DNA from: Chryseobacterium formosum
GTDB lineage: Bacteria > Bacteroidota > Bacteroidia > Flavobacteriales > Weeksellaceae
Assembly (NCBI RefSeq): GCF_026460885.1
Contig: NZ_JAOVZW010000011.1
Span: 115,944 to 179,943 of the forward strand
Direction: 5' to 3'
DNA length: 64,000 nucleotides
Position 1 is the first letter of the stretch. Each line of letters starts with the position of its first letter. A program made the translations under genes and the position numbers. Shown one piece after another: positions 42,614 to 50,433 of this stretch. Below the pieces are notes generated by a model. That model saw only the letters and a list, made by a program, of their open reading frames with translations, did not search any database and was not told where the DNA came from.

Positions 42614-43837
42614 ATGAAAGACAACTCATTATCTAATATACTTAACCAGCACAATAGTAACGAACAAATCGACGGGCAATTATACACCCTGAATTTGGGA
42701 CCTACTCACCCTGCAACGCACGGAATCTTCCAAAACGTTCTTACGATGGACGGTGAGAGAATACTTCATGCAGAGCAAACCGTGGGTTATATCCACAGAG
42801 CATTCGAAAAAATTTCTGAAAGAAGAAATTATGCTCAAATCACTACGCTTACTGACCGTATGAACTATTGTTCAGCTCCGATTAACAACATAGGATGGCA
42901 TATGACCGTAGAAAAGCTGATTGGAGTAAAAGTTCCGAAACGTGTAGATTATATGCGTGTTATACTAATGGAATTGGCAAGAATTGGTGATCACCTGATT
43001 TGTAATGGAGTAACCGGAATGGATGCAGGTGCAATTACAGGTCTTACTTATATGTTCATCGAAAGAGAACGTATTTATGATATGTACGAGCAGATTTGTG
43101 GAGCTAGAATGACGACAAATATGGGAAGAATAGGAGGTTTTGAAAGAGATTTCACACCAAAATTCCATGAGTTGTTGAAAGATTTCCTTAAAACATTCCC
43201 AGCGAGATTCCAGGAATTCTGTAATCTGTTAGAGAGAAACAGAATCTTTATGGACAGAACCATCGGTGCAGGAGCAATTTCAGCAGAAAGAGCTTTAAGC
43301 TATGGTTTTACAGGTCCTAATTTACGTGCAACAGGAGTAGATTATGATGTAAGAGTTGCTGAGCCTTATTGTTCCTATGAAGATTTCGATTTCATCATTC
43401 CGGTAGGAACTTCAGGCGATACTTACGACCGTTTTATGGTTCGTCAGCAAGAAGTTTGGGAATCCATTAAAATCATCAAACAGGCTTATGAAAATCTTCC
43501 TGAAGGACCTTTCCATGCGGATGTTCCAGATTTTTATCTTCCTGAAAAAGCTGATGTTTACAAAAAAATGGAAGCTTTAATTTACCATTTCAAAATTGTA
43601 ATGGGGGAAACAGATGTTCCTAAAGGAGAAGTTTATCATGCAGTAGAAGGTGGAAACGGAGAATTAGGTTTCTACTTAGTAAGTGATGGAGGAAGAAGCC
43701 CTTACAGACTTCACTTCAGAAGACCATGTTTTATCTACTATCAAGCATATCCTGAGATGATTACAGGTTCTGTAATTTCAGATGCGATTGTAACGATGTG
43801 TAGTATGAACGTAATTGCGGGAGAATTAGACGCATAA
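42614..43837 (+). CDS. nuoD: NADH-quinone oxidoreductase subunit D
   Basis: This subunit of about 407 residues forms the quinone pocket together with NuoB (LGPTHPATHG with the conserved His, TVGYIHRAFEKISE, and YLVSDGGRSPYRLHFR near the end). I chose ATG 42614 (MKDNSLSNIL) because the upstream in-frame ATGs at 42569 and 42572 lie inside a heptamer repeat array; starting there would translate the array into a 15-residue leader. Confidence 0.95.
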   Translation: MKDNSLSNILNQHNSNEQIDGQLYTLNLGPTHPATHGIFQNVLTMDGERILHAEQTVGYIHRAFEKISERRNYAQITTLTDRMNYCSAPINNIGWHMTVEKLIGVKVPKRVDYMRVILMELARIGDHLICNGVTGMDAGAITGLTYMFIERERIYDMYEQICGARMTTNMGRIGGFERDFTPKFHELLKDFLKTFPARFQEFCNLLERNRIFMDRTIGAGAISAERALSYGFTGPNLRATGVDYDVRVAEPYCSYEDFDFIIPVGTSGDTYDRFMVRQQEVWESIKIIKQAYENLPEGPFHADVPDFYLPEKADVYKKMEALIYHFKIVMGETDVPKGEVYHAVEGGNGELGFYLVSDGGRSPYRLHFRRPCFIYYQAYPEMITGSVISDAIVTMCSMNVIAGELDA

Positions 43838-43938
43838 AAGAAATTATAGATTTTGGATTATAAATTTTTAAATTAATCTAAACTCTTTAAATATAAATTA
43901 ATATCAAAATTGATAGGATTTTTAGAACCAAGATTTTC

Positions 43939-43973
43939 ATCTAAAATCTAAAATCTAAAATCTAAAATCTTTA
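43939..43973 (+). repeat. Heptanucleotide array before nuoE (5 units)
   Basis: ATCTAAA is repeated four times without a mismatch, followed by ATCTTTA. The array ends 3 bases before the ATG at 43977. The rest of the 139-base spacer is AT-rich without a gene. Confidence 0.8.
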
Positions 43974-43976
43974 AAT

Positions 43977-44486
43977 ATGAGCGAAACAATAGCTTTTAAA
44001 CCGGAAAGTTTACAGCAGGTACACAAAATCATGGCAAGATATCCTGAAGGAAGACAAAAGTCTGCCCTTCTTCCTGTGCTTCACATTGCGCAGAAAGAAT
44101 TTGGAGGATGGCTTGATGTCCCTGTGATGGATTATGTTGCTGAATTATTGAGTATTAAACCAATTGAAGTATATGAAGTTGCTACTTTTTATACCATGTT
44201 TAATATGAAACCGGTGGGTAAATATGTTTTGGAAGTTTGCAGAACCGGACCTTGTATGGTTTGTGGAAGCGAAAAAATTCTTGATCATATCAGAACTAAA
44301 CTAAATATAAAAGACGGACAAACTACCGAAGATGGTATGTTTACTTTAAAACCTGCTGAGTGTCTTGGAGCTTGCGGATACGCACCCATGATGCAGTTAG
44401 GAAAGTTCTTTCACGAAAATTTAACGATAGAAAAAGTTGACGAAATTCTTGATCTTTGCAGAGAAGGACAGGTTGATTTGGGCTAA
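43977..44486 (+). CDS. nuoE: NADH-quinone oxidoreductase subunit E
   Basis: This 169-residue thioredoxin-like 2Fe-2S subunit (cluster N1a) of the NADH-oxidising arm has ligands in CRTGPCMVCGS (first and second Cys) and CLGACGYAP. It starts right after the heptamer array. Confidence 0.95.
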   Translation: MSETIAFKPESLQQVHKIMARYPEGRQKSALLPVLHIAQKEFGGWLDVPVMDYVAELLSIKPIEVYEVATFYTMFNMKPVGKYVLEVCRTGPCMVCGSEKILDHIRTKLNIKDGQTTEDGMFTLKPAECLGACGYAPMMQLGKFFHENLTIEKVDEILDLCREGQVDLG

Positions 44487-44510
44487 ATAAATTTTAAACT
44501 AATTAAAAAA

Positions 44511-44559
44511 GGCGCAAAGCAAATAGCCAAAAGCTAGGAGCCACTCGCTAAAAGCATAT
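44511..44559 (+). repeat. Heptanucleotide array before nuoF (7 units)
   Basis: Seven 7-base units with GC at positions 2-3 in every one: GGCGCAA, AGCAAAT, AGCCAAA, AGCTAGG, AGCCACT, CGCTAAA, AGCATAT. The GC dinucleotides lie at 44512, 44519, 44526, 44533, 44540, 44547 and 44554. The array ends 4 bases before the ATG at 44564. Confidence 0.75.
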
Positions 44560-44563
44560 AAAA

Positions 44564-45919
44564 ATGAGTAAAAAACTTTTACTTAAAGACGCACACGTAG
44601 AAGGAATACGCTACTTCGAAACTTACCGCAAACAAGGAGGTTACGGAGCAGCAGAAAAGGCCTTTAAAATGACACCAGAAGAAATCCTTGAAGAAGTAAA
44701 AGTTTCAGGTCTTCGTGGTCGTGGTGGTGCAGGTTTCCCAACAGGGATGAAGTGGAGCTTTCTGGCAAAACCGGAAGGCGTACCAAGACACTTGGTAGTG
44801 AATGCGGATGAATCTGAACCGGGAACTTTCAAAGACAGATATTTGATGGAATTCATTCCTCATCTTTTGATCGAGGGAATGTTGATTTCATCTTTTGTTT
44901 TAGGTTCAAACGTTTCTTATATCTATATCCGTGGAGAATATTCATGGATTCCTGATATTTTAGAAGAAGCGATTGAAGAAGCTAAAGCTGCAGGATTTTT
45001 AGGTAAAAACATTTTAGGAACTGGTTTCGATTGTGAAATTTATGTTCAAAGAGGTGGTGGAGCTTATATCTGTGGTGAAGAAACTGCTTTGCTTGAATCT
45101 CTTGAAGGAAAAAGAGGAAACCCAAGATTGAAACCACCTTTCCCTGCTGTAAAAGGACTTTGGGAAAGACCAACGGTTGTAAATAACGTTGAATCTATCG
45201 CAGCAATTGTTCCGATCATCGATATTACCGGTGCAGAATATGCAAAAATCGGTGTTGGTAGATCGACTGGTACAAAATTGATTTCTGCTTGCGGAAATAT
45301 CAATAAGCCCGGAGTTTACGAGATCGATATGACCATTACAGTTGAAGAATTTATTTATTCTGATGAATATTGTGGTGGAATTCCAAACGGTAAAAAGTTG
45401 AAAGCTTGTATTCCTGGAGGAAGTTCAGTTCCGATTGTTCCGGCAAATTTATTATTGAAAACGGTAAACGGTGAACCAAGATATATGAATTATGAATCTC
45501 TTGCTGACGGTGGTTTTGCTACCGGAACTATGATGGGTTCAGGTGGATTTATCGTTTTGGATGAAGACCAGTGTATCGTAGAACATACCATGACTTTGGC
45601 GAGATTTTATAATCACGAAAGTTGCGGACAATGTACTCCTTGCCGTGAAGGAACGGGATGGATGTACAAAATTTTGAAAAAAATTGAGAAAGGAGAAGGA
45701 AAAATGGAAGACATCGATTTGCTTTGGGATATCCAGAGAAAAATCGAAGGAAACACTATTTGTCCTTTAGGTGATGCGGCAGCTTGGCCTGTTGCAGCAG
45801 CGATCCGTCATTTCAGAGATGAATTCGAATGGCATATTAAAAACCCTGAATTGTGTTTAACACAAAACTATGGTTTAGCTCATTATGCAGATCCTATTCC
45901 GGCTGCAGCAAGTAATTAA
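44564..45919 (+). CDS. nuoF: NADH-quinone oxidoreductase subunit F
   Basis: This 451-residue subunit oxidises NADH via FMN and passes electrons to a 4Fe-4S cluster (N3). Motifs are GLRGRGGAGFPTGMKW (FMN/NADH binding), VNADESEPGTFKDR, YIRGEY and ESCGQCTPCREGTGWM with a later NTICPLGDAA giving the four Cys. It is followed after 14 bases by an unrelated outer-membrane-type gene rather than nuoG. Confidence 0.96.
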   Translation: MSKKLLLKDAHVEGIRYFETYRKQGGYGAAEKAFKMTPEEILEEVKVSGLRGRGGAGFPTGMKWSFLAKPEGVPRHLVVNADESEPGTFKDRYLMEFIPHLLIEGMLISSFVLGSNVSYIYIRGEYSWIPDILEEAIEEAKAAGFLGKNILGTGFDCEIYVQRGGGAYICGEETALLESLEGKRGNPRLKPPFPAVKGLWERPTVVNNVESIAAIVPIIDITGAEYAKIGVGRSTGTKLISACGNINKPGVYEIDMTITVEEFIYSDEYCGGIPNGKKLKACIPGGSSVPIVPANLLLKTVNGEPRYMNYESLADGGFATGTMMGSGGFIVLDEDQCIVEHTMTLARFYNHESCGQCTPCREGTGWMYKILKKIEKGEGKMEDIDLLWDIQRKIEGNTICPLGDAAAWPVAAAIRHFRDEFEWHIKNPELCLTQNYGLAHYADPIPAAASN

Positions 45920-45933
45920 TAGAGATTGAAATT

Positions 45934-46764
45934 TTGAAGAAGTTTATTGCTGTAGGCCTTTTGTTGTCGAATTTTGTTTTTGGACAGGCTACTACGGAAA
46001 AAAAAGAAGTTAATCCCTTCAAAAAAGGATCTGTAATGATATTCTGGGGTTGGAATAATGCAAAATATTCAAAATCAGATATTCACTTTAAAGGGGATGG
46101 CTATGATTTTCAGCTTGATAAAGTTGTAGCTCATGACAGACAGACAAAATTCGACTGGGGAACGTATTTTAACCCTGGAAGTATTACCATTCCACAGGTA
46201 AATTATAGAATTACCTATTTCCCGAAAGATAATTTCGGAATTACCATCGGAATGGATCACATGAAATATGTGATGGATCAGGATCAGGTTGTAGATTTCA
46301 AAGGACACATTAGTGATCCGAAATATGCAGGAATGGTTAATAATGGTAAAGTAGACTTAAGTGGAAACGATTTTTTAACGTTCGAGCACACTGACGGTCT
46401 TAATTATATCAACATTGGAGCACAGAAATATCACAATGTTTTAGACAAAAAAAATATTGATGTTTTTGTAAGTTACGGAGCAGGTTTAGGCGCATTATTG
46501 CCGAAATCTAATGTTCAGTTGATGGGAAATGAAAGAAGCGACAGATTCCATCTTGCAGGTTTTGGCTTGGATGCAAGAGCTGCAGTAAGTGTTGTTGCCC
46601 TAAGACACATTGTTCTTCAGGCAGAAGGAAAATTGGGTTATATTAATATGCCCGACATAAAAACTACACTGAACAACAAACCTGACAAAGCTTCACAGGA
46701 TTTTGTGTACGCGCAGTTCAATTTCGGAATCGGCTACACATTTAATACAAAAAAGTATAATTAA
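45934..46764 (+). CDS. Outer-membrane beta-barrel-like protein inside the nuo operon (TTG start)
   Basis: This 276-residue protein has a signal peptide (MKKFIAVGLLLSNFVFGQ, ending near residue 18). Its body of alternating beta-strand pattern (SVMIFWGWNNAKYS, ITIPQVNYRITYF, NFGITIGMDHMKYVM) ends FGIGYTFNTKKYN, as in small outer membrane barrels. The start is TTG at 45934; no upstream ATG fits. It lies between nuoF and nuoG, 14 and 47 bases from them, in the same direction. I do not recognise a known complex I subunit in it. It may be a passenger gene that uses the operon's strong expression. Confidence 0.75.
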   Translation: MKKFIAVGLLLSNFVFGQATTEKKEVNPFKKGSVMIFWGWNNAKYSKSDIHFKGDGYDFQLDKVVAHDRQTKFDWGTYFNPGSITIPQVNYRITYFPKDNFGITIGMDHMKYVMDQDQVVDFKGHISDPKYAGMVNNGKVDLSGNDFLTFEHTDGLNYINIGAQKYHNVLDKKNIDVFVSYGAGLGALLPKSNVQLMGNERSDRFHLAGFGLDARAAVSVVALRHIVLQAEGKLGYINMPDIKTTLNNKPDKASQDFVYAQFNFGIGYTFNTKKYN

Positions 46765-46775
46765 TATAGAGCTTA

Positions 46776-46808
46776 AAAGCTTTTTAACAGCATAAGCGAA
46801 AAGCATAG
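46776..46808 (+). repeat. Degenerate AGC-word repeats before nuoG
   Basis: AGC words occur in AGCATA, AGCGAAA and AGCATAG just before the ATG, with irregular spacing (6-11 bases). GCGAAAAGCATA here and GCTAAAAGCATA before nuoF are nearly the same, so this may be a decayed version of the nuoF-type array. Confidence 0.4.
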
Positions 46809-46811
46809 AAT

Positions 46812-47810
46812 ATGAGCGAAGAGGTTAAAAAATTCAAAATAACGATAGACGGACAAACTGCTGAAGTTTTGCCCGGGACTTCTATTTTGGAAGCTGCAAG
46901 ACAAATCGGTGGAAAATCTGTTCCTCCAGCAATGTGTTACTACAGCAAATTGGAAACCAGCGGTGGAAGATGTAGAACATGTTTGGTAGAAGTTTCAAAA
47001 GGTTCAGAAGCAGATCCGCGTCCTATGCCAAAGTTGGTAGCAAGCTGCAGAACCAATGTAATGGACGGAATGGAAGTGAAAAACCTTTCTTCTGAAAAAG
47101 CTCAGGAAGGTAGAAAAGCGGTTACTGAATTCTTGTTGGTAAATCACCCATTAGATTGCCCGGTTTGTGATCAGGCAGGTGAATGTCACCTTCAGGATCT
47201 AGGTTACGAGCACGGAAATCTTGAAACCAGAACTGAATTTGAAAGAAATACGTACGAAGCAGATGATTTAGGTCCACATATCAAATTGAATATGAACCGT
47301 TGTATCTTGTGTGCAAGATGCGTTTTGGCGGCAAATCAATTGACAGGTGAACGTGAGCACGGAATTCTTTTCAGAGGAGATCATGCTGAAATTTCTACTT
47401 ATTTAAATAAAGCTTTAGATAATGACTTCATCGGAAACGTAATTGACGTTTGTCCGGTTGGAGCATTAACAGACAGAACAGCTCGTTTTACAAGCAGAGT
47501 TTGGTTTACAAAACCAATGAACGGTTCTTGCAAATGTGATAAGTGTTCTGGAAAAGCAACAGTTTACTTGAAAGGTGACGAAGTTGTAAGAGTAACTGCT
47601 AGAAAAGATCAGTGGGGAGAAGTTGAAGAATTTATCTGTGATACTTGTCGTTTCGAAAGAAAATCTCTTTCAGAATGGAACATTGAAGGACCAAGACACA
47701 TCGACAGACATTCGGTTATTTCATTAAACCATTATGAGAAACCTAAAGACGAATTGAGAGTTTTAGACAATCCGATGGCTAAAGAAATCAGCGAAAAAGA
47801 CGAAAAATAA
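46812..47810 (+). CDS. nuoG: NADH-quinone oxidoreductase subunit G, short form
   Basis: This 332-residue Fe-S subunit has an N-terminal 2Fe-2S ferredoxin domain (CYYSKLETSGGRCRTC, ASCRT), the His-Cys3 N5 motif (HPLDCPVCDQAGECHLQ) and a 4Fe-4S site (CILCARCV, DVCPVGAL). It ends after another Cys-rich stretch (GSCKCDKCSG, ICDTCRF). The large molybdopterin-like C-terminal domain of E. coli NuoG (about 900 residues) is missing. Short NuoG is usual in Flavobacteriia, so this is not a truncation; the stop is followed by a normal spacer. Confidence 0.93.
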   Translation: MSEEVKKFKITIDGQTAEVLPGTSILEAARQIGGKSVPPAMCYYSKLETSGGRCRTCLVEVSKGSEADPRPMPKLVASCRTNVMDGMEVKNLSSEKAQEGRKAVTEFLLVNHPLDCPVCDQAGECHLQDLGYEHGNLETRTEFERNTYEADDLGPHIKLNMNRCILCARCVLAANQLTGEREHGILFRGDHAEISTYLNKALDNDFIGNVIDVCPVGALTDRTARFTSRVWFTKPMNGSCKCDKCSGKATVYLKGDEVVRVTARKDQWGEVEEFICDTCRFERKSLSEWNIEGPRHIDRHSVISLNHYEKPKDELRVLDNPMAKEISEKDEK

Positions 47811-47856
47811 TTAATAAGATTTCAGATTTCAGACATTAGATAACAGACTTTTGTAA

Positions 47857-47891
47857 TTCTAATTTCTAAGTTCTAATTTCTAACATCTATA
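47857..47891 (+). repeat. Heptanucleotide array before nuoH (5 units)
   Basis: TTCTAAT, TTCTAAG, TTCTAAT and TTCTAAC, followed by ATCTATA, with a 7-base period. The array ends 9 bases before the ATG at 47901. A GATAACAGAC word at 47839 recurs before nuoI. Confidence 0.8.
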
Positions 47892-47900
47892 AAAATAAAA

Positions 47901-48965
47901 ATGGATTTAATTACATTTAAATTAATACTTGTACTTGCACTTTTCCTGCTTTCATTAACGATTGCAGCCTACTCAACCTGGGCAGAAAGAAAAGTTGCAG
48001 CCATTATGCAGGACAGAATTGGGCCAAACAGATCAGGGCCTTTCGGTTTGCTACAGCCTCTTGCGGATGGTGGTAAATTTTTCTTTAAAGAAGACTTTAC
48101 TCCTGCCAATGCAGAAAAGTTTCTTTTCGTATTGGGACCCGCATTGGTGATGTTTATTTCATTAATTACCGGAGCAGTTATTCCTTGGGGTAAAACTTTG
48201 AACTTGGGAGGAATTTCTTATGATTTGCAGGTTGCTAACATTGATGTTGGTGTACTTTTCATTATCGGAATGGCTTCTATCGGAGTTTACGGAATTATGA
48301 TCGGAGGTTGGGCTTCAAACAACAAGTATTCATTATTAGGTGCAATCCGTGCTTCTTCGCAGATGATCTCTTACGAATTGGCGATGGGTCTTGCATTACT
48401 TTCTATCATTATGATGACAGGAAGTTTAGATTTAAAAGTAATTACTGAAAATCAGACTGAAGGAAAACTTTGGGGAATTATCCCTATCGGTTCTGGGATG
48501 AACTGGAATATTTTTTACCAACCATTGGCATTCTTAATTTTCTTTGTTGCAGCTTTAGCAGAAACCAATCGTCACCCTTTTGATTTACCTGAATGTGAAT
48601 CTGAACTGGTAACAGGTTATACAACTGAATATTCTTCAATGAAGTTAGGTTTATACATGTTCGGTGAATACGTGAATATGTTTATTTCTAATGCTTTCAT
48701 GGTGGTGCTTTTCTTCGGAGGTTATAATTATCCGGGAATTGAATGGGTAACTGATAATTGGGGAGAAAATACAGCAGGCATATTGAGTATCATAGCATTT
48801 TTAACTAAAACGGTAATCGGAATCTTGATCTTTATGTGGATCAGATGGACATTACCAAGATTCAGATATGACCAGTTAATGCACTTAGGATGGAAAACTT
48901 TAATTCCTATGGCATTGGTAAACTTAATGATTACAGGAGCTGTGATTTTAGCTTTTGGAAATTAA
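47901..48965 (+). CDS. nuoH: NADH-quinone oxidoreductase subunit H
   Basis: This 354-residue subunit with eight or nine helices joins the membrane and peripheral arms and forms part of the quinone channel. Motifs are WAERKVAAIMQDRIGPNRSG, LADGGKFFFKEDF and ETNRHPFDLPECESELVTGY. Start ATG at 47901. Confidence 0.96.
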   Translation: MDLITFKLILVLALFLLSLTIAAYSTWAERKVAAIMQDRIGPNRSGPFGLLQPLADGGKFFFKEDFTPANAEKFLFVLGPALVMFISLITGAVIPWGKTLNLGGISYDLQVANIDVGVLFIIGMASIGVYGIMIGGWASNNKYSLLGAIRASSQMISYELAMGLALLSIIMMTGSLDLKVITENQTEGKLWGIIPIGSGMNWNIFYQPLAFLIFFVAALAETNRHPFDLPECESELVTGYTTEYSSMKLGLYMFGEYVNMFISNAFMVVLFFGGYNYPGIEWVTDNWGENTAGILSIIAFLTKTVIGILIFMWIRWTLPRFRYDQLMHLGWKTLIPMALVNLMITGAVILAFGN

Positions 48966-49002
48966 AAAAATTGAATATAAATGAAGATAACAGACAAGAT
49001 TG

Positions 49003-49037
49003 GTCTAAAATCTAATGTCTAACATCTAATATCTATA
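49003..49037 (+). repeat. Heptanucleotide array before nuoI (5 units)
   Basis: GTCTAAA, ATCTAAT, GTCTAAC, ATCTAAT, ATCTATA, with an exact 7-base period. The array ends 5 bases before the ATG at 49043. GATAACAGAC at 48986 repeats the word found before nuoH. Confidence 0.8.
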
Positions 49038-49042
49038 AAAGA

Positions 49043-49600
49043 ATGAAACTTACAAACAGATCAAAAGTTGTTTCAAATAAAGAGATGACCTTTTCTGAGA
49101 AAATCTACTTACCGGCGATTTTCAAAGGAATGGGGATTACTTTTAAACATGCTGTGAGAACCGTTGTAAAACGTGCTCCCAATGTTTATTCTTATCCGGA
49201 AGTACAAAAGCCTAGAGCCGATATCTGGAGAGGTCAACATGTTTTGAAAAGAGATGAAGAAGGCAGAGAAAGATGTACAGCTTGTGGATTGTGCGCAGTA
49301 GCATGTCCTGCAGAAGCGATTACAATGACGGCTTCTGAAAGAACAAGAGAAGAAAAAGATCTTTACAGAGAAGAAAAATATGCATCGGTATATGAAATCA
49401 ATATGCTAAGATGTATTTTTTGCGGTATGTGTGAAGAGGCTTGTCCGAAATCTGCAATTTATCTTACAGACAGATTGGTTGATGTTGAGACCAACAGAGG
49501 ATCTTTCATTTACGGTAAAGATAAATTAGTTGAAAAAATAAACGAAAGGATTGATATCACAGAAAGACAATCCGAGAAACAAAAAAATGCGGTAAAATAA
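49043..49600 (+). CDS. nuoI: NADH-quinone oxidoreductase subunit I
   Basis: This 185-residue subunit carries clusters N6a and N6b in two ferredoxin motifs: CTACGLCAVACP and CIFCGMCEEACP. It has the charged N-terminal helix that lies on the membrane. The stop overlaps the nuoJ start by one base (TAATG), indicating coupled translation. Confidence 0.96.
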   Translation: MKLTNRSKVVSNKEMTFSEKIYLPAIFKGMGITFKHAVRTVVKRAPNVYSYPEVQKPRADIWRGQHVLKRDEEGRERCTACGLCAVACPAEAITMTASERTREEKDLYREEKYASVYEINMLRCIFCGMCEEACPKSAIYLTDRLVDVETNRGSFIYGKDKLVEKINERIDITERQSEKQKNAVK

Positions 49601-50097
49601 TGGATCAGTTTTTATTTTTCTTGGTGGCGTTTTTAGCAGTGGCAAGTGCGGTTTACTTCGTATTTGCAAAAAATCCTTTATATGCTATTTTGTCATTAAT
49701 TGTTACAATGTTTTCGATTGCGGGAATGTACGTTCTTCTGAATGCACAGTTTCTTGCCATCATCCAGATTATTGTTTACGCCGGAGCCATCATGGTTTTA
49801 TTCCTTTATATTTTAATGATGCTTAATCTTAATAAAGAAGACGAAAGTAAGAAGAACAATACTTTAAAGTTTGTTGGAGTTTTTACAGCAGGTCTTCTTT
49901 TAATTGGAGTTTTAGGTGTTTTCAGAGGAGTACAGGATAACCATGTAGTTGTTGAAAACGTAGACAGAGGTGTAGGTCTTACAAAAAATCTGGGAAGACT
50001 TTTATTTAATGAATATGTTTTGCCGTTTGAGCTTGCTTCCATCCTGATTTTGGCAGGTATTGTAGGTGCGGTATTAATCGGTAAAAAAGATTTATAA
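49600..50097 (+). CDS. nuoJ: NADH-quinone oxidoreductase subunit J
   Basis: This 165-residue membrane subunit has five helices; the third contains the conserved bulge region (IIVYAGAIMVLFLYILMMLN). It overlaps nuoI by one base and is followed by nuoK after 4 bases. Confidence 0.95.
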   Translation: MDQFLFFLVAFLAVASAVYFVFAKNPLYAILSLIVTMFSIAGMYVLLNAQFLAIIQIIVYAGAIMVLFLYILMMLNLNKEDESKKNNTLKFVGVFTAGLLLIGVLGVFRGVQDNHVVVENVDRGVGLTKNLGRLLFNEYVLPFELASILILAGIVGAVLIGKKDL

Positions 50098-50101
50098 AAT
50101 T

Positions 50102-50431
50102 ATGGGAGAAGTAAATACATTTATGCAAAGCATCCCTCTGGAATATTTCATTACTCTTTGTTCAGTTTTATTCTGTCTTGGAGTTTTGGGAGTATTGCTC
50201 AGAAAAAATGCGATTGTAATTTTAGGTTGTGTAGAGCTTATGCTTAATTCTGTAAACCTTTTATTGGCTGCATTTGCGGCGTACAACGGGAACAGCGACG
50301 GACAGCTTTTGGTATTTTTCATCATGGTAGTTGCAGCAGCCGAAGTAGCGGTTGGTTTGGCAATTATTGCGATGTTATATAGAAACACCCGTTCTGTAGA
50401 TGTAGGTATATTTAATAAATTAAAAGGATAA
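50102..50431 (+). CDS. nuoK: NADH-quinone oxidoreductase subunit K
   Basis: This 109-residue subunit has three helices with the membrane-buried Glu residues used in proton transfer (LGCVELMLNSVNLL and VVAAAEVAVGLAI). It is 2 bases from nuoL. Confidence 0.95.
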   Translation: MGEVNTFMQSIPLEYFITLCSVLFCLGVLGVLLRKNAIVILGCVELMLNSVNLLLAAFAAYNGNSDGQLLVFFIMVVAAAEVAVGLAIIAMLYRNTRSVDVGIFNKLKG

Positions 50432-50433
50432 GA

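Noticed and set aside
46812..47810. nuoG as a truncated pseudogene
   Set aside because: All expected Fe-S motifs of the front half are intact, and short NuoG is usual in Flavobacteriia.
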